The notes beneath the pieces were generated by a model. It was not told where the DNA came from and made no database searches. It saw only the letters and a program-made list of their open reading frames with translations. From Paenibacillus zeisoli (GTDB lineage: Bacteria; Bacillota; Bacilli; Paenibacillales; Paenibacillaceae): a stretch of 64,000 bases of DNA. The DNA lies in contig NZ_RZNX01000003.1 of the NCBI RefSeq assembly GCF_003994465.1, forward strand, positions 234 to 64,233, given 5' to 3'. Positions within the stretch are counted from its first letter, which is position 1, and each line of letters begins with the position of its first letter. Shown in pieces: positions 41,209-49,123 of the stretch. The position numbers were made by a program, and so were the translations under genes.

Positions 41209-41913
41209 CTAGAACTCCCCCAGTTTATAACCGATGCCCCACAGTGTCTGAATATACTTCGGATGGGATGGATCATCTTCAATCTTCTCGCGCAGCCTGC
41301 GCATATGTACGTTAATCACGTTCTCATCTCCGAAATAATCATCGTTCCAGACGAATCCATAGACCTGGGCCTTGGTGAACACCCGAGTAGGATTGGTTAC
41401 GAAGAGCTTGAGAATATGGAATTCCTTGGCGGTCAGCTTCACTTCTTCCCCGCGCTTGGTTACAGAGAAGTTATCCAGGTCGATGGACAATTCTCCAACC
41501 TGAAGAGTCCTGCCTCCCGTCTCGGGCTGCTGCTCTGAAGCTGCATAGTATCCAGCTCGGCGGATTGCCGCCTTTACTCTGGCAGCAAGCTCGATCATGG
41601 AGAACGGCTTGGTTATGTAGTCGTCGGCACCGAATCCTAGACCCAGCGCTTTATCCACATCGCTATCCTTGGCGGACATAATTAGAACCGGCACCAGGCT
41701 CGCCTGCCGGATCAGCTGAAGCACATCCGTCCCGCTCCGTCCCGGGAGCATCAGATCTAGCAGAACCAGATCATAACTGATCTTCGCAAATGCCTTCTCC
41801 GCTTCAATCCCGTCAAATACAGCCGTGATCTCATAGCCCTCTCTGGTGAGATAGTCCCTGACCATTTCACTTATAGACTGATCATCTTCAATTAGCAATA
41901 TCTTTTGCTGCAC
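41209..41913 (-). CDS. OmpR-family response regulator
   Basis: About 234 residues from GTG 41913 (GGGAAAGAGA upstream); a start 13 codons earlier is possible. Receiver domain with ILLIEDD, phospho-acceptor Asp in [11 protein letters not shown] and Lys in DDYITKPF; C-terminal winged helix with [30 protein letters not shown]-type ending. Partner of the downstream kinase; probable control of the ABC/CPBP genes. Confidence 0.93.
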   Translation of the reverse strand: [234 protein letters not shown]

Positions 41914-42066
41914 TCTCTTTCCCGCCCTGCCCTTGTAAAATAACTTCCTCACCTAACCTTAACATCCCTGCGCCTTATGCCACAATATGGAATCACCAAA
42001 AAAGGCATAATCGCTTAGCGGGGCGCTCCGCTGGTTAAGCGAAGATACACTACACCCCGATATAAC

Positions 42067-42130
42067 AAAAAAAGAAACCGCCCCTTGGTCAATTGGAAGT
42101 GTAGAACAACCAATTCAAAGGATGGTTTCC
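42067..42130 (-). terminator. Terminator of the galactan operon
   Basis: On the minus strand GGAAACC...CCAATT...GGTTTC, a two-part stem followed by TTTTTTTG. It lies just after the beta-galactosidase stop. Confidence 0.7.
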
Positions 42131-42172
42131 TTCAAGCATTATTTCCTCTTCTTATTGTCACTTCTGGTAATT

Positions 42173-44236
42173 CTATACCTGAGACTTGAGCACCCTTACG
42201 CCGTTGCTTTCCAGGCTTAAGCTTGCCCCCGTCTCTTCGCCCGTCTCCAGATCCGTGTATCTCCGTCTGTTCAGCTGGATGGTTTGGTCCAGGTCGCTGA
42301 AATTAAGCAGGAAAAGATATTCCTGGGTTCCATCCGTTCGCACCTGGGCCGTAACCCCCTTCGGAAGCTCCGCATCTACCGCGCGCCGAATCCCGGTCTT
42401 CTGGATCAGTTTCTCATAGAAAGCTTCATAGAAAGGCTCCTTGGCTCTGGTAGCCAAATAATAGGCCCGTCCATCTCCAAATGCATGCTCGGTCAATGCA
42501 GGCCGACCGGCATAGAAGTCTTCCTGATACTCGGCCAGTACCACAGCACCTTCCAGGTGAATCAAATCACACAAATCATAGGACTCATAGGAGCCGCTCA
42601 GTCCAAACTCATTATTCTCTTTCATGAGGACCTTGTTGGTCTCTCCGGAATGGAGGCCTTCGATTTCCTCCGACCAAATTCCAAGCGTCTTTCTCAGCGG
42701 GCCCGGGAATCCTCCCAGATGGCACAGGTCGCTCTCATTTACAATTCCGGACCAATAGGTTGTAACGAAAGTTCCCCCTCCCGCTACAAAAGCCTCAATT
42801 GCGGCTCCCGCCTTCTCCGTAACCAGGTACATCATCGGAGCAACAACCAGCTTGTATTTGGACAGGTCATCGTCCGAACCAATAATGTCTACAGGCACGC
42901 CTAATTCCCAGAAAGCACGGTAATGCTGCATCACCGTTTGCTCATATTCGATACCCCGGTTAAGCGGACCCTGCGCATCATTTACGGCCCATCTGTTATC
43001 CCAATCGGCAATAATGGCAGTCTCGGCAGGAACGCTGCTGCCCACAACTTCGGCCAGACGCTCCAGCGTGTCTCCTAGATGGGCAACATCACGGAAAACA
43101 CGTGTATGCTCCGTCCCCACATGATCCACCACGGCCCCGTGGAATTTCTCGCTGGAGCCGCGGCTCTTCCGCCACTGGAAGTACTGCACGGAATCAGAGC
43201 CGTGCGCGACCGCCTGCAGAGATGAAAGCTTATGCATACCCGGACGCTTCAGCTTGCTTACCGGCTGCCAGTTCGTCAGGCTTGGTGTGCTCTCCATCAG
43301 CAGGAACGGCTGACCGCCCTTGAGCGATCTGAACAAGTCATGGTTGAAGGAGAACCAGGCTGCAAGCTTTCCAGGTTCCTGTAGATCATGCCACGTTGGA
43401 TAGGCATCCCAGGAGATGACGTCAAGCACATCCGCAAATTTACGATAATCCAGGCCATCGAACCAGTCCATCATGTTCGTAGTCACGGGAAGATCTGGAC
43501 GGACATCCTTCAAAGGGGCAATCTCATGCTTGCAGAAGTCCACTGTCCGGTCGGTCACGAATCTTCGCCAATCCAGGTTATGTCCGTGAACCATGCTTTC
43601 CCCATGCGGAGCCGGGGATTCTATCTGTGACCAGCTTGTATACGTATGGCTCCAGAAGGTCGCCCACCATGCACGGTTCAGGGCTTCCAGTGTGCCGTAT
43701 TTCTCCTGCAGCCAGGTACGGAAATGCTCCTGACAATAATTACAGTGGCATTCACCGCCGTATTCATTGGAAATGTGCCAGCCGATCACTGCCGGATGAT
43801 TCGCATAACGCTCAGCCAGCTTGCTGTTCATAATGCTTACCTTCTCTCTGTATACAGGAGAGGAATAGCAGTGATTGTGACGGCCTCCATGAAGATTGCG
43901 TACCCGATTCTTCTCTACCCGCAGAACCTCAGGGTATTTCTCGGACATCCAGGCCGGTCTGGCCCCGCTCGGCGTTGCGAGCCAGGCATAGATGCCGTTC
44001 TCCGCGAACGTATCCAGCACCCGATCCAGCCATTCAAATGTGAACGTACCCTCTTCAGGCTCAAGCGCCGCCCAGGCAAAGATCCCGACAGCCATCACGT
44101 TGCATTTGGCCAGCTTCATCAGGCGGATGTCTTCCGCGAGCACCTCAGGAGAGTGCTGCCACTGATCCGGATTGTAATCCGCTCCGTGCATAAATCCCGT
44201 CAGCTTGGGGCTGATTGGCTTGAATGAATAAGTCAT
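42173..44236 (-). CDS. GH42 beta-galactosidase
   Basis: 687 residues. Starts with GADYNPDQW, the GH42 fingerprint. Acid/base Glu158 (WHISNEYGGEC) and nucleophile Glu315 (FLLMESTPS); zinc-site cysteines in GGECHCNYC; trimerisation-type domain after 390 and a small beta domain at the end. No signal peptide, so it acts in the cytoplasm on imported galacto-oligosaccharides. Last gene of the operon, 19 bp after the GH53 gene. Comparable to B. subtilis GanA. Confidence 0.95.
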   Translation of the reverse strand: MTYSFKPISPKLTGFMHGADYNPDQWQHSPEVLAEDIRLMKLAKCNVMAVGIFAWAALEPEEGTFTFEWLDRVLDTFAENGIYAWLATPSGARPAWMSEKYPEVLRVEKNRVRNLHGGRHNHCYSSPVYREKVSIMNSKLAERYANHPAVIGWHISNEYGGECHCNYCQEHFRTWLQEKYGTLEALNRAWWATFWSHTYTSWSQIESPAPHGESMVHGHNLDWRRFVTDRTVDFCKHEIAPLKDVRPDLPVTTNMMDWFDGLDYRKFADVLDVISWDAYPTWHDLQEPGKLAAWFSFNHDLFRSLKGGQPFLLMESTPSLTNWQPVSKLKRPGMHKLSSLQAVAHGSDSVQYFQWRKSRGSSEKFHGAVVDHVGTEHTRVFRDVAHLGDTLERLAEVVGSSVPAETAIIADWDNRWAVNDAQGPLNRGIEYEQTVMQHYRAFWELGVPVDIIGSDDDLSKYKLVVAPMMYLVTEKAGAAIEAFVAGGGTFVTTYWSGIVNESDLCHLGGFPGPLRKTLGIWSEEIEGLHSGETNKVLMKENNEFGLSGSYESYDLCDLIHLEGAVVLAEYQEDFYAGRPALTEHAFGDGRAYYLATRAKEPFYEAFYEKLIQKTGIRRAVDAELPKGVTAQVRTDGTQEYLFLLNFSDLDQTIQLNRRRYTDLETGEETGASLSLESNGVRVLKSQV

Positions 44237-44255
44237 GACATTCCCACTCTCTTCG

Positions 44256-45296
44256 TTAGATATTTAATGCAGGCAGCACGGTTCCGCTGTAATCAAACAT
44301 GGTCAGGTTCGACCAATTGTTGGCATGTCCTACTGACCACTCGGTCTTCGACGGAATCCAGCAGGGCTCCCAATAATAGAATCCGATCCCTCTTCCTTCC
44401 GGGGTATTCCGGATCACTTGAACGAAATCCTGCATATATTTCAATTGTCCTTGGGGTGAAGCCTCATATCCTGGATGAAGCTGCTCCGGCTTCTCCACAA
44501 TCAGCGGGAAGCCTTCCTCCTTCTGCTCTAAAGTCCAAGGGTATGCCGTCTCCACAACAACAATGTCTTTATGATAACGTAGGGCCAAGCTGTTCAATGT
44601 GAACTTAAGATCATCCAAAGTTCCGTGCCACCAAGGATAATAAGACAATCCGATAACATCAAAAGGGACTTCAAGCGCTGTGAACCGGTCGTAGAACTTC
44701 TGGCTTGAAGCATAGTCCCCGCCCCGGTCAATATGAATCATGATACGGATTGATTCGCTTACCTCCCGAGTGGCTGCAATCCCGGCCTTCACAAGGCCAG
44801 CAAAACGCTCCCACTGTTCATCCGTGTCATATCCCTCGCCGTCCACCCGACCTTCACCCCACAGCATACCGGGTGTAATTTCATTCCCGATCTGCACCAT
44901 GTCCGGCAGTGTTCCCTGAGCTCTCAGCATGTTCAGCACCACGAACGTATAGTCGTAGACAGCCTGTCTCAGCTCATCATAACTCAGGTTCTCCCAAGCT
45001 TTCGGCTTCCACTGGTTGGCAGGATCGGCCCACTTGTCGGAATAGTGGAAATCCAGCAGCACATGAAAGCCTTTCTCCTTGATCCGCTTGATCATATACA
45101 AGGTACGCTCCAGGCTGCAAAAGCCTCCAACCGGATCATTCCATAGCCGCAGACGGATCGAATCCGTGCCTTGCGCCCGCAGAATATCCAGGCAATCTTC
45201 CGATTCGCCGCCCTGCTCAGTATAGAACCTGCCTCCCTCCTGCTCAATTTCATCGAGGAAGGAGACATCCATTCCTTTGATCCACGTGTGTGTCAT
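44256..45296 (-). CDS. GH53 endo-beta-1,4-galactanase without signal peptide
   Basis: 346 residues. IKGMDVSFLDEIEQEGG, RLRLWNDP and DFHYSDKWADP are GH53 signatures; acid/base Glu139 (QIGNEITPG) and nucleophile Glu249 (VVVETAYPW). The catalytic domain begins within five residues of the start and there is no export signal, unlike the usual secreted GanB-type enzymes. AGGAGGTAGG is 6 bases before the ATG, and upstream sequence cannot encode an extension because the permease stop is 16 bp away. So it should cut galactan oligomers inside the cell. Confidence 0.93.
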   Translation of the reverse strand: MTHTWIKGMDVSFLDEIEQEGGRFYTEQGGESEDCLDILRAQGTDSIRLRLWNDPVGGFCSLERTLYMIKRIKEKGFHVLLDFHYSDKWADPANQWKPKAWENLSYDELRQAVYDYTFVVLNMLRAQGTLPDMVQIGNEITPGMLWGEGRVDGEGYDTDEQWERFAGLVKAGIAATREVSESIRIMIHIDRGGDYASSQKFYDRFTALEVPFDVIGLSYYPWWHGTLDDLKFTLNSLALRYHKDIVVVETAYPWTLEQKEEGFPLIVEKPEQLHPGYEASPQGQLKYMQDFVQVIRNTPEGRGIGFYYWEPCWIPSKTEWSVGHANNWSNLTMFDYSGTVLPALNI

Positions 45297-45311
45297 GTTG
45301 CCTACCTCCTG

Positions 45312-46190
45312 TTATTCTTTCACGGATCCCATTACAAGCCCTTTAACAAAATACTTCTGAAGGAAAGGATAGACTAGCAGTACCGGCAGCGCTCCGATAA
45401 AGATTTGAGCTGCGTTGACCGTCTTCTGGGATAACAGCTCGAACTCTTTCGGGTTGATGCTCATGGAGCTCATATCCTTCTGCACGATCACCGTCTGCAG
45501 GAAGGTCGCCAGCGGGAAGGACTTAGAATTGTTCATGTACAGCAGTCCGTCAAACCATGAGTTCCAGTGAAATACCACGCTGAACAGCGCAAGCGTTGCA
45601 ATGGACGGCAGCGAGACGGGCAGGAAGATACTGAAGAGTGTGCGGAAATGCCCGGCCCCATCGATGAAGGCCGCCTCCTCAAGTTCCTTCGGAATTCCCC
45701 TGAAGAAGTTCATCAGCAGAATCGTGAGATATACATTCACAGCTCCCGGCAGAACCAGTACCCAGAAGGAATCCATAAGATGGAGCTTCTGAATGACAAT
45801 ATAGAACGGTACCAGTCCGCCGCTGAAGATCATGGTGAATACGAATAACCAGGAATAGAAGTTCCGGCCTTTGAATACAGAGTTCTCCTTCGACAGCGGA
45901 TAGGCTGCCATGAAAGATAGAAGCAGGGTCAAGCCTGTACCAATTACGGTTCTCTTAACCGATACCCAGATCGAGTGCAGGAAGACCGGGTTATCGATCG
46001 TCTTCTTGTACGCTTCCAGCGAGAAATTCACGGGCCACAAGCTGACCAGGTTGGCATCAGCAGCCGCCTTGGAGCTGAAGGATACCGCAAGCACATGAAT
46101 CAATGGGATGATACACAGCAGGGACAATATAATCAGGACAATCGTATTTATTACGCTGAATAGGCGATACGCCTTGGTTTTGTGATACAT
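45312..46190 (-). CDS. Sugar ABC permease, LplC/YtcP type
   Basis: 292 residues, six membrane segments. EAA loop EAAFIDGAGHFRTLFSIFLPVSLP and the C-terminal YPFLQKYFVKGLVMGSVKE mark the CUT1 LplC/YtcP group. Pairs with the LplB-type permease 19 bp upstream. Imports oligosaccharides, here probably galacto-oligosaccharides. The ATPase is not in the cluster. Confidence 0.92.
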   Translation of the reverse strand: MYHKTKAYRLFSVINTIVLIILSLLCIIPLIHVLAVSFSSKAAADANLVSLWPVNFSLEAYKKTIDNPVFLHSIWVSVKRTVIGTGLTLLLSFMAAYPLSKENSVFKGRNFYSWLFVFTMIFSGGLVPFYIVIQKLHLMDSFWVLVLPGAVNVYLTILLMNFFRGIPKELEEAAFIDGAGHFRTLFSIFLPVSLPSIATLALFSVVFHWNSWFDGLLYMNNSKSFPLATFLQTVIVQKDMSSMSINPKEFELLSQKTVNAAQIFIGALPVLLVYPFLQKYFVKGLVMGSVKE

Positions 46191-46209
46191 CGTTCATCTT
46201 CCCCCATTC

Positions 46210-47106
46210 TTAGAAAATCCGGTAATTCGCTAATTTGTAGGCTAGTCTGTAGGATACCAGAATGAGCACCATGGAAATTACGGATTTAAACAGCCCGATT
46301 GCCGTTCCAAGTCCCATTTCCCCGTTCAAAATGGCTGTACGATACACGAACGTATCGATAATATCGCCTTTTTGGTACACGAGCGGATTGTACAAGTTAA
46401 AGATTTGGTCAAAGCCCGCATTCAGAATGTTCCCCAGTGCAAGGGTACCGACAACGACAGCGATAGGAAGCATGGAAGGAATCGTAATATGAAGGGTCTG
46501 CTTCCAGCGGGAAGCTCCATCAATCTCGGCAGCCTCGTACAGGGAAGGATTCACATTCGCCAGTGCAGCCAGGAATACGATCGTTCCAAATCCGAACTCT
46601 TTCCAGACATCGGACACAATGACCGTGAACCGGAACCAGTTGTTGTCTCCCAGGAAGAAGATCGGCTTAATTCCGAACAGGGAGGTCAGAATCTGGTTAA
46701 CGAATCCGCCATCGGTAGACAGCACGTCCAGCAGGATTCCCCCAAGGATAACCCAAGAGAGGAAGTGCGGCAGATAGACCAGAGTCTGCACAAAGCGTTT
46801 GAAGAAGGCTTTCCTCACCTCATTCAGCAAGAGGGCAAATGTGAAGGGAGCAAGCAGGTTGAATATAATCTTGAGACCCGAAATAATGAGCGTGTTCCAG
46901 ATCACCTCAATACTGTCCTGCCGTTCGAACAGGGCCCGGAAGTTATCTAATCCTACCCAAGCGGATTTGGTGAATCCAAGAAAGGGTTTATAATTCTGAA
47001 ATGCCATGACAATGCCTCCCATAGGCACCAGGCTGAAGACGATCAGAAAGATCAGCGATGGGACGAGCATCAGGTGCAGCGGCCAATTGCGCTTGAGATG
47101 TTTCAT
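46210..47106 (-). CDS. Sugar ABC permease, LplB/YteP type
   Basis: 298 residues, six membrane segments; EAAEIDGASRWKQTLHITIPSMLP is the EAA loop. LPHFLSWVILGGILLDVLSTDGG is typical of LplB/YteP permeases. AAGGGGATT precedes ATG. First gene of a permease-GH53-GH42 unit with its own promoter (47155-47219). Confidence 0.93.
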   Translation of the reverse strand: MKHLKRNWPLHLMLVPSLIFLIVFSLVPMGGIVMAFQNYKPFLGFTKSAWVGLDNFRALFERQDSIEVIWNTLIISGLKIIFNLLAPFTFALLLNEVRKAFFKRFVQTLVYLPHFLSWVILGGILLDVLSTDGGFVNQILTSLFGIKPIFFLGDNNWFRFTVIVSDVWKEFGFGTIVFLAALANVNPSLYEAAEIDGASRWKQTLHITIPSMLPIAVVVGTLALGNILNAGFDQIFNLYNPLVYQKGDIIDTFVYRTAILNGEMGLGTAIGLFKSVISMVLILVSYRLAYKLANYRIF

Positions 47107-47154
47107 TGCGTTAATCCCCTTTGTATATAGTCTCGAAATCTATTTGGTATGGTC

Positions 47155-47219
47155 ATTATAGCAACGCCAAATCCGCATAAATAGCTAACAAAACCAATAT
47201 AAATGGCACTATTGCAACC
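47155..47219 (-). promoter_or_regulatory. Permease operon promoter with upstream GGTTGCAA box
   Basis: TATAAT (47155-47160, minus strand) with no good -35 match. GGTTGCAATAGTGC starts at 47219, 59 bp upstream of the TATAAT, the same spacing as before the binding-protein gene. A weak -35 with an upstream box fits activation by the AraC-type regulator of this cluster. Confidence 0.6.
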
Positions 47220-47290
47220 ATTTGAGATGAACCTGGCAATGACTTGAAATACGCCCGGTACAGACTTGAAAAGAACCTCTGCACAGACGA

Positions 47291-47318
47291 AAAAACGGCA
47301 TGCCGCAGCATGCCGTTT
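47291..47318 (-). terminator. Strong terminator after the binding-protein gene
   Basis: ACGGCATGC (47295-47303), loop CGCA, GCATGCCGT (47308-47316); TTTTTT on the minus strand. It separates the binding-protein transcript from the permease transcript. Confidence 0.88.
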
Positions 47319-47335
47319 CGTCCTCAAACAGGGTG

Positions 47336-49018
47336 TTATTTGGTATTCAGCTGGGAGTACCAGTCGTTCACTTCTTTGGTAATCTGGTCTCCGCCCGAAG
47401 ATTTCCAGCTCTCTACGAATTTATCAAAGCTATCCGCAGGCTGTTTGCCGTAAATAATCTCATTCAAAGACTGGTTCTCAATCTTGTTCAGGTAATCCAT
47501 TTTTGATTTCATGGTAGTTGTTGTAGGACCTGTGTAGAGGTTCGGATAAGCAATCCCCTCTTGGGACATCAATACCTTTGCAGCGGCTGGAGTGTCCAGG
47601 CCGTAGTTCAGCTTCACTTCTTTTTCCAGTCTGGTAGTCGCTTCCTTACCGTCCGCAAGATTCAGCAGTGCCTTCATCTGAGCGTCAGGAATACGCGCAC
47701 CATCGCGAACAAGCAGGTAACGAATACTGTTCACATAACCGCCTGGAATGTCTTCATACCGAAGGGCCTTACCGCTAGCATCCATATCGTAGTCATAGCC
47801 TTTGAACAGGCCGTTGTCGAATACACCGCCAGGCTGGGAATCAGCCAGGTTCTTGAACATGTAGTTCTGATAGGTGAAGAATGCCTCAGGGTGCTCCATC
47901 TGAGTGCTGATCAAGGTTACACCGTTCGTGAACTGAGTTCCGTGACGGCCTGCTTTCCCGTCTGGTCCGGTTGGAAGAGCAATCGGCTTCCACACGGCAC
48001 TTTTGACATTCTTAACTGTGTCGGACAGCGGCCAGCCGCTCATCCAGTAAGGTCCAGGAAGAATACCGGCTTTACCGGCAACTGCAGGCTCAGAAGTCTT
48101 GTTCTCATCCCATAGCGCTGCTTCTTTCGGAATAAAGCCCTTGTTATACCATTCATTCAGCTTCACCAGACCCTGCTTCATAGCCGGGTTAATGGAGCCA
48201 TATTCCAGCTTGCCGTCCGCGCCTTTGTTCCACTGCTGTGGAATGGTGCCATAAGCGCCGAAGATCCAGGACGGATCACCCATCCATGTGTTCATAGTAG
48301 TCTTGAATCCGATACTCAGCGGAATAACATCTTCCGGCTTAAGTCCATCCGGGTTGTTGTTCTTGAAAGCTTCCATTACCTTCTCAAGCTCGTCGATGGT
48401 CTTAGGTGCAGCTAGTCCCAGCTTGTCCAGCCAGTCCTGGCGGATCCAGAGGATATAATCGTGGTTGTAGGCATAGTCTAGAACCGGGATACCCATTCTT
48501 TTTCCATCACGCATATAGGTATTCCATACATTAGGATCCTGTGCCATAGCCTTCTTCCAGGTATCAGAAGCGTATTTGTCGAAGAGTGCTCCTGCATCCT
48601 GGAACATGCCGGAATCAATCAAGTCCTGCGCCAGCTGGGCATCTCCCACAGTAACAACGTCAGGCATCTGCTGGCCGGAAGCCATGGAAAGTCTGAGCTT
48701 TGTTGCAAAAGCATTATTGGTATCTGTCACGGACCATAAGGATTTGATATCAATCCCCAGGGTATCCTTCGCCCACTTCGTGGCTACGTTATTCTCGATA
48801 TTCTCGCCGTTCTTGAATTTAAGTTCAGGGTCAACACCCCACACTGTGGAAATCGTTACAGGCGGATCATATTTCTCTTTATAGACATTACCTGTATTAG
48901 TTGAAGCTGTCTTTGCGGCTTCTGTGGCTCCCTTATCATCAGAGCATCCGGTGAACAAAGCGCTAACCATGACCATACTAAATGCAAGCGCTGTCAGTTT
49001 CTTTGTATAAGCTTTCAT
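47336..49018 (-). CDS. Extracellular sugar-binding lipoprotein (LipO/YtcQ type)
   Basis: 560 residues. Lipoprotein signal ending SALFTGCSDD (Cys24-25). Large binding-protein fold with IDELEKVMEAFKNNNPDG and PGPYWMSGWPLSD, as in the 500-plus-residue LipO/YtcQ group that works with LplB/LplC permeases. Likely binds galactan-derived oligosaccharides. GAGGGGGAG precedes the ATG. Own promoter and terminator, so it can be made in excess of the permeases. Confidence 0.92.
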   Translation of the reverse strand: MKAYTKKLTALAFSMVMVSALFTGCSDDKGATEAAKTASTNTGNVYKEKYDPPVTISTVWGVDPELKFKNGENIENNVATKWAKDTLGIDIKSLWSVTDTNNAFATKLRLSMASGQQMPDVVTVGDAQLAQDLIDSGMFQDAGALFDKYASDTWKKAMAQDPNVWNTYMRDGKRMGIPVLDYAYNHDYILWIRQDWLDKLGLAAPKTIDELEKVMEAFKNNNPDGLKPEDVIPLSIGFKTTMNTWMGDPSWIFGAYGTIPQQWNKGADGKLEYGSINPAMKQGLVKLNEWYNKGFIPKEAALWDENKTSEPAVAGKAGILPGPYWMSGWPLSDTVKNVKSAVWKPIALPTGPDGKAGRHGTQFTNGVTLISTQMEHPEAFFTYQNYMFKNLADSQPGGVFDNGLFKGYDYDMDASGKALRYEDIPGGYVNSIRYLLVRDGARIPDAQMKALLNLADGKEATTRLEKEVKLNYGLDTPAAAKVLMSQEGIAYPNLYTGPTTTTMKSKMDYLNKIENQSLNEIIYGKQPADSFDKFVESWKSSGGDQITKEVNDWYSQLNTK

Positions 49019-49056
49019 GTAGCTCCCCCTCTTAGTGATCGTGTTCTACAGTTCTA

Positions 49057-49121
49057 ATTATAGAGGGCTTATTTCCTGCGGCCTATGTCATTCTCCGAAG
49101 ATTTCTGCACCTTTTGCAACC
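49057..49121 (-). promoter_or_regulatory. Binding-protein gene promoter with upstream GGTTGCAA box
   Basis: TATAAT (49057-49062, minus strand), no clear -35; GGTTGCAAAAGGTGC starts at 49121, exactly 59 bp upstream. Lies directly after the stop of the response-regulator gene. Confidence 0.6.
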
Positions 49122-49123
49122 TG

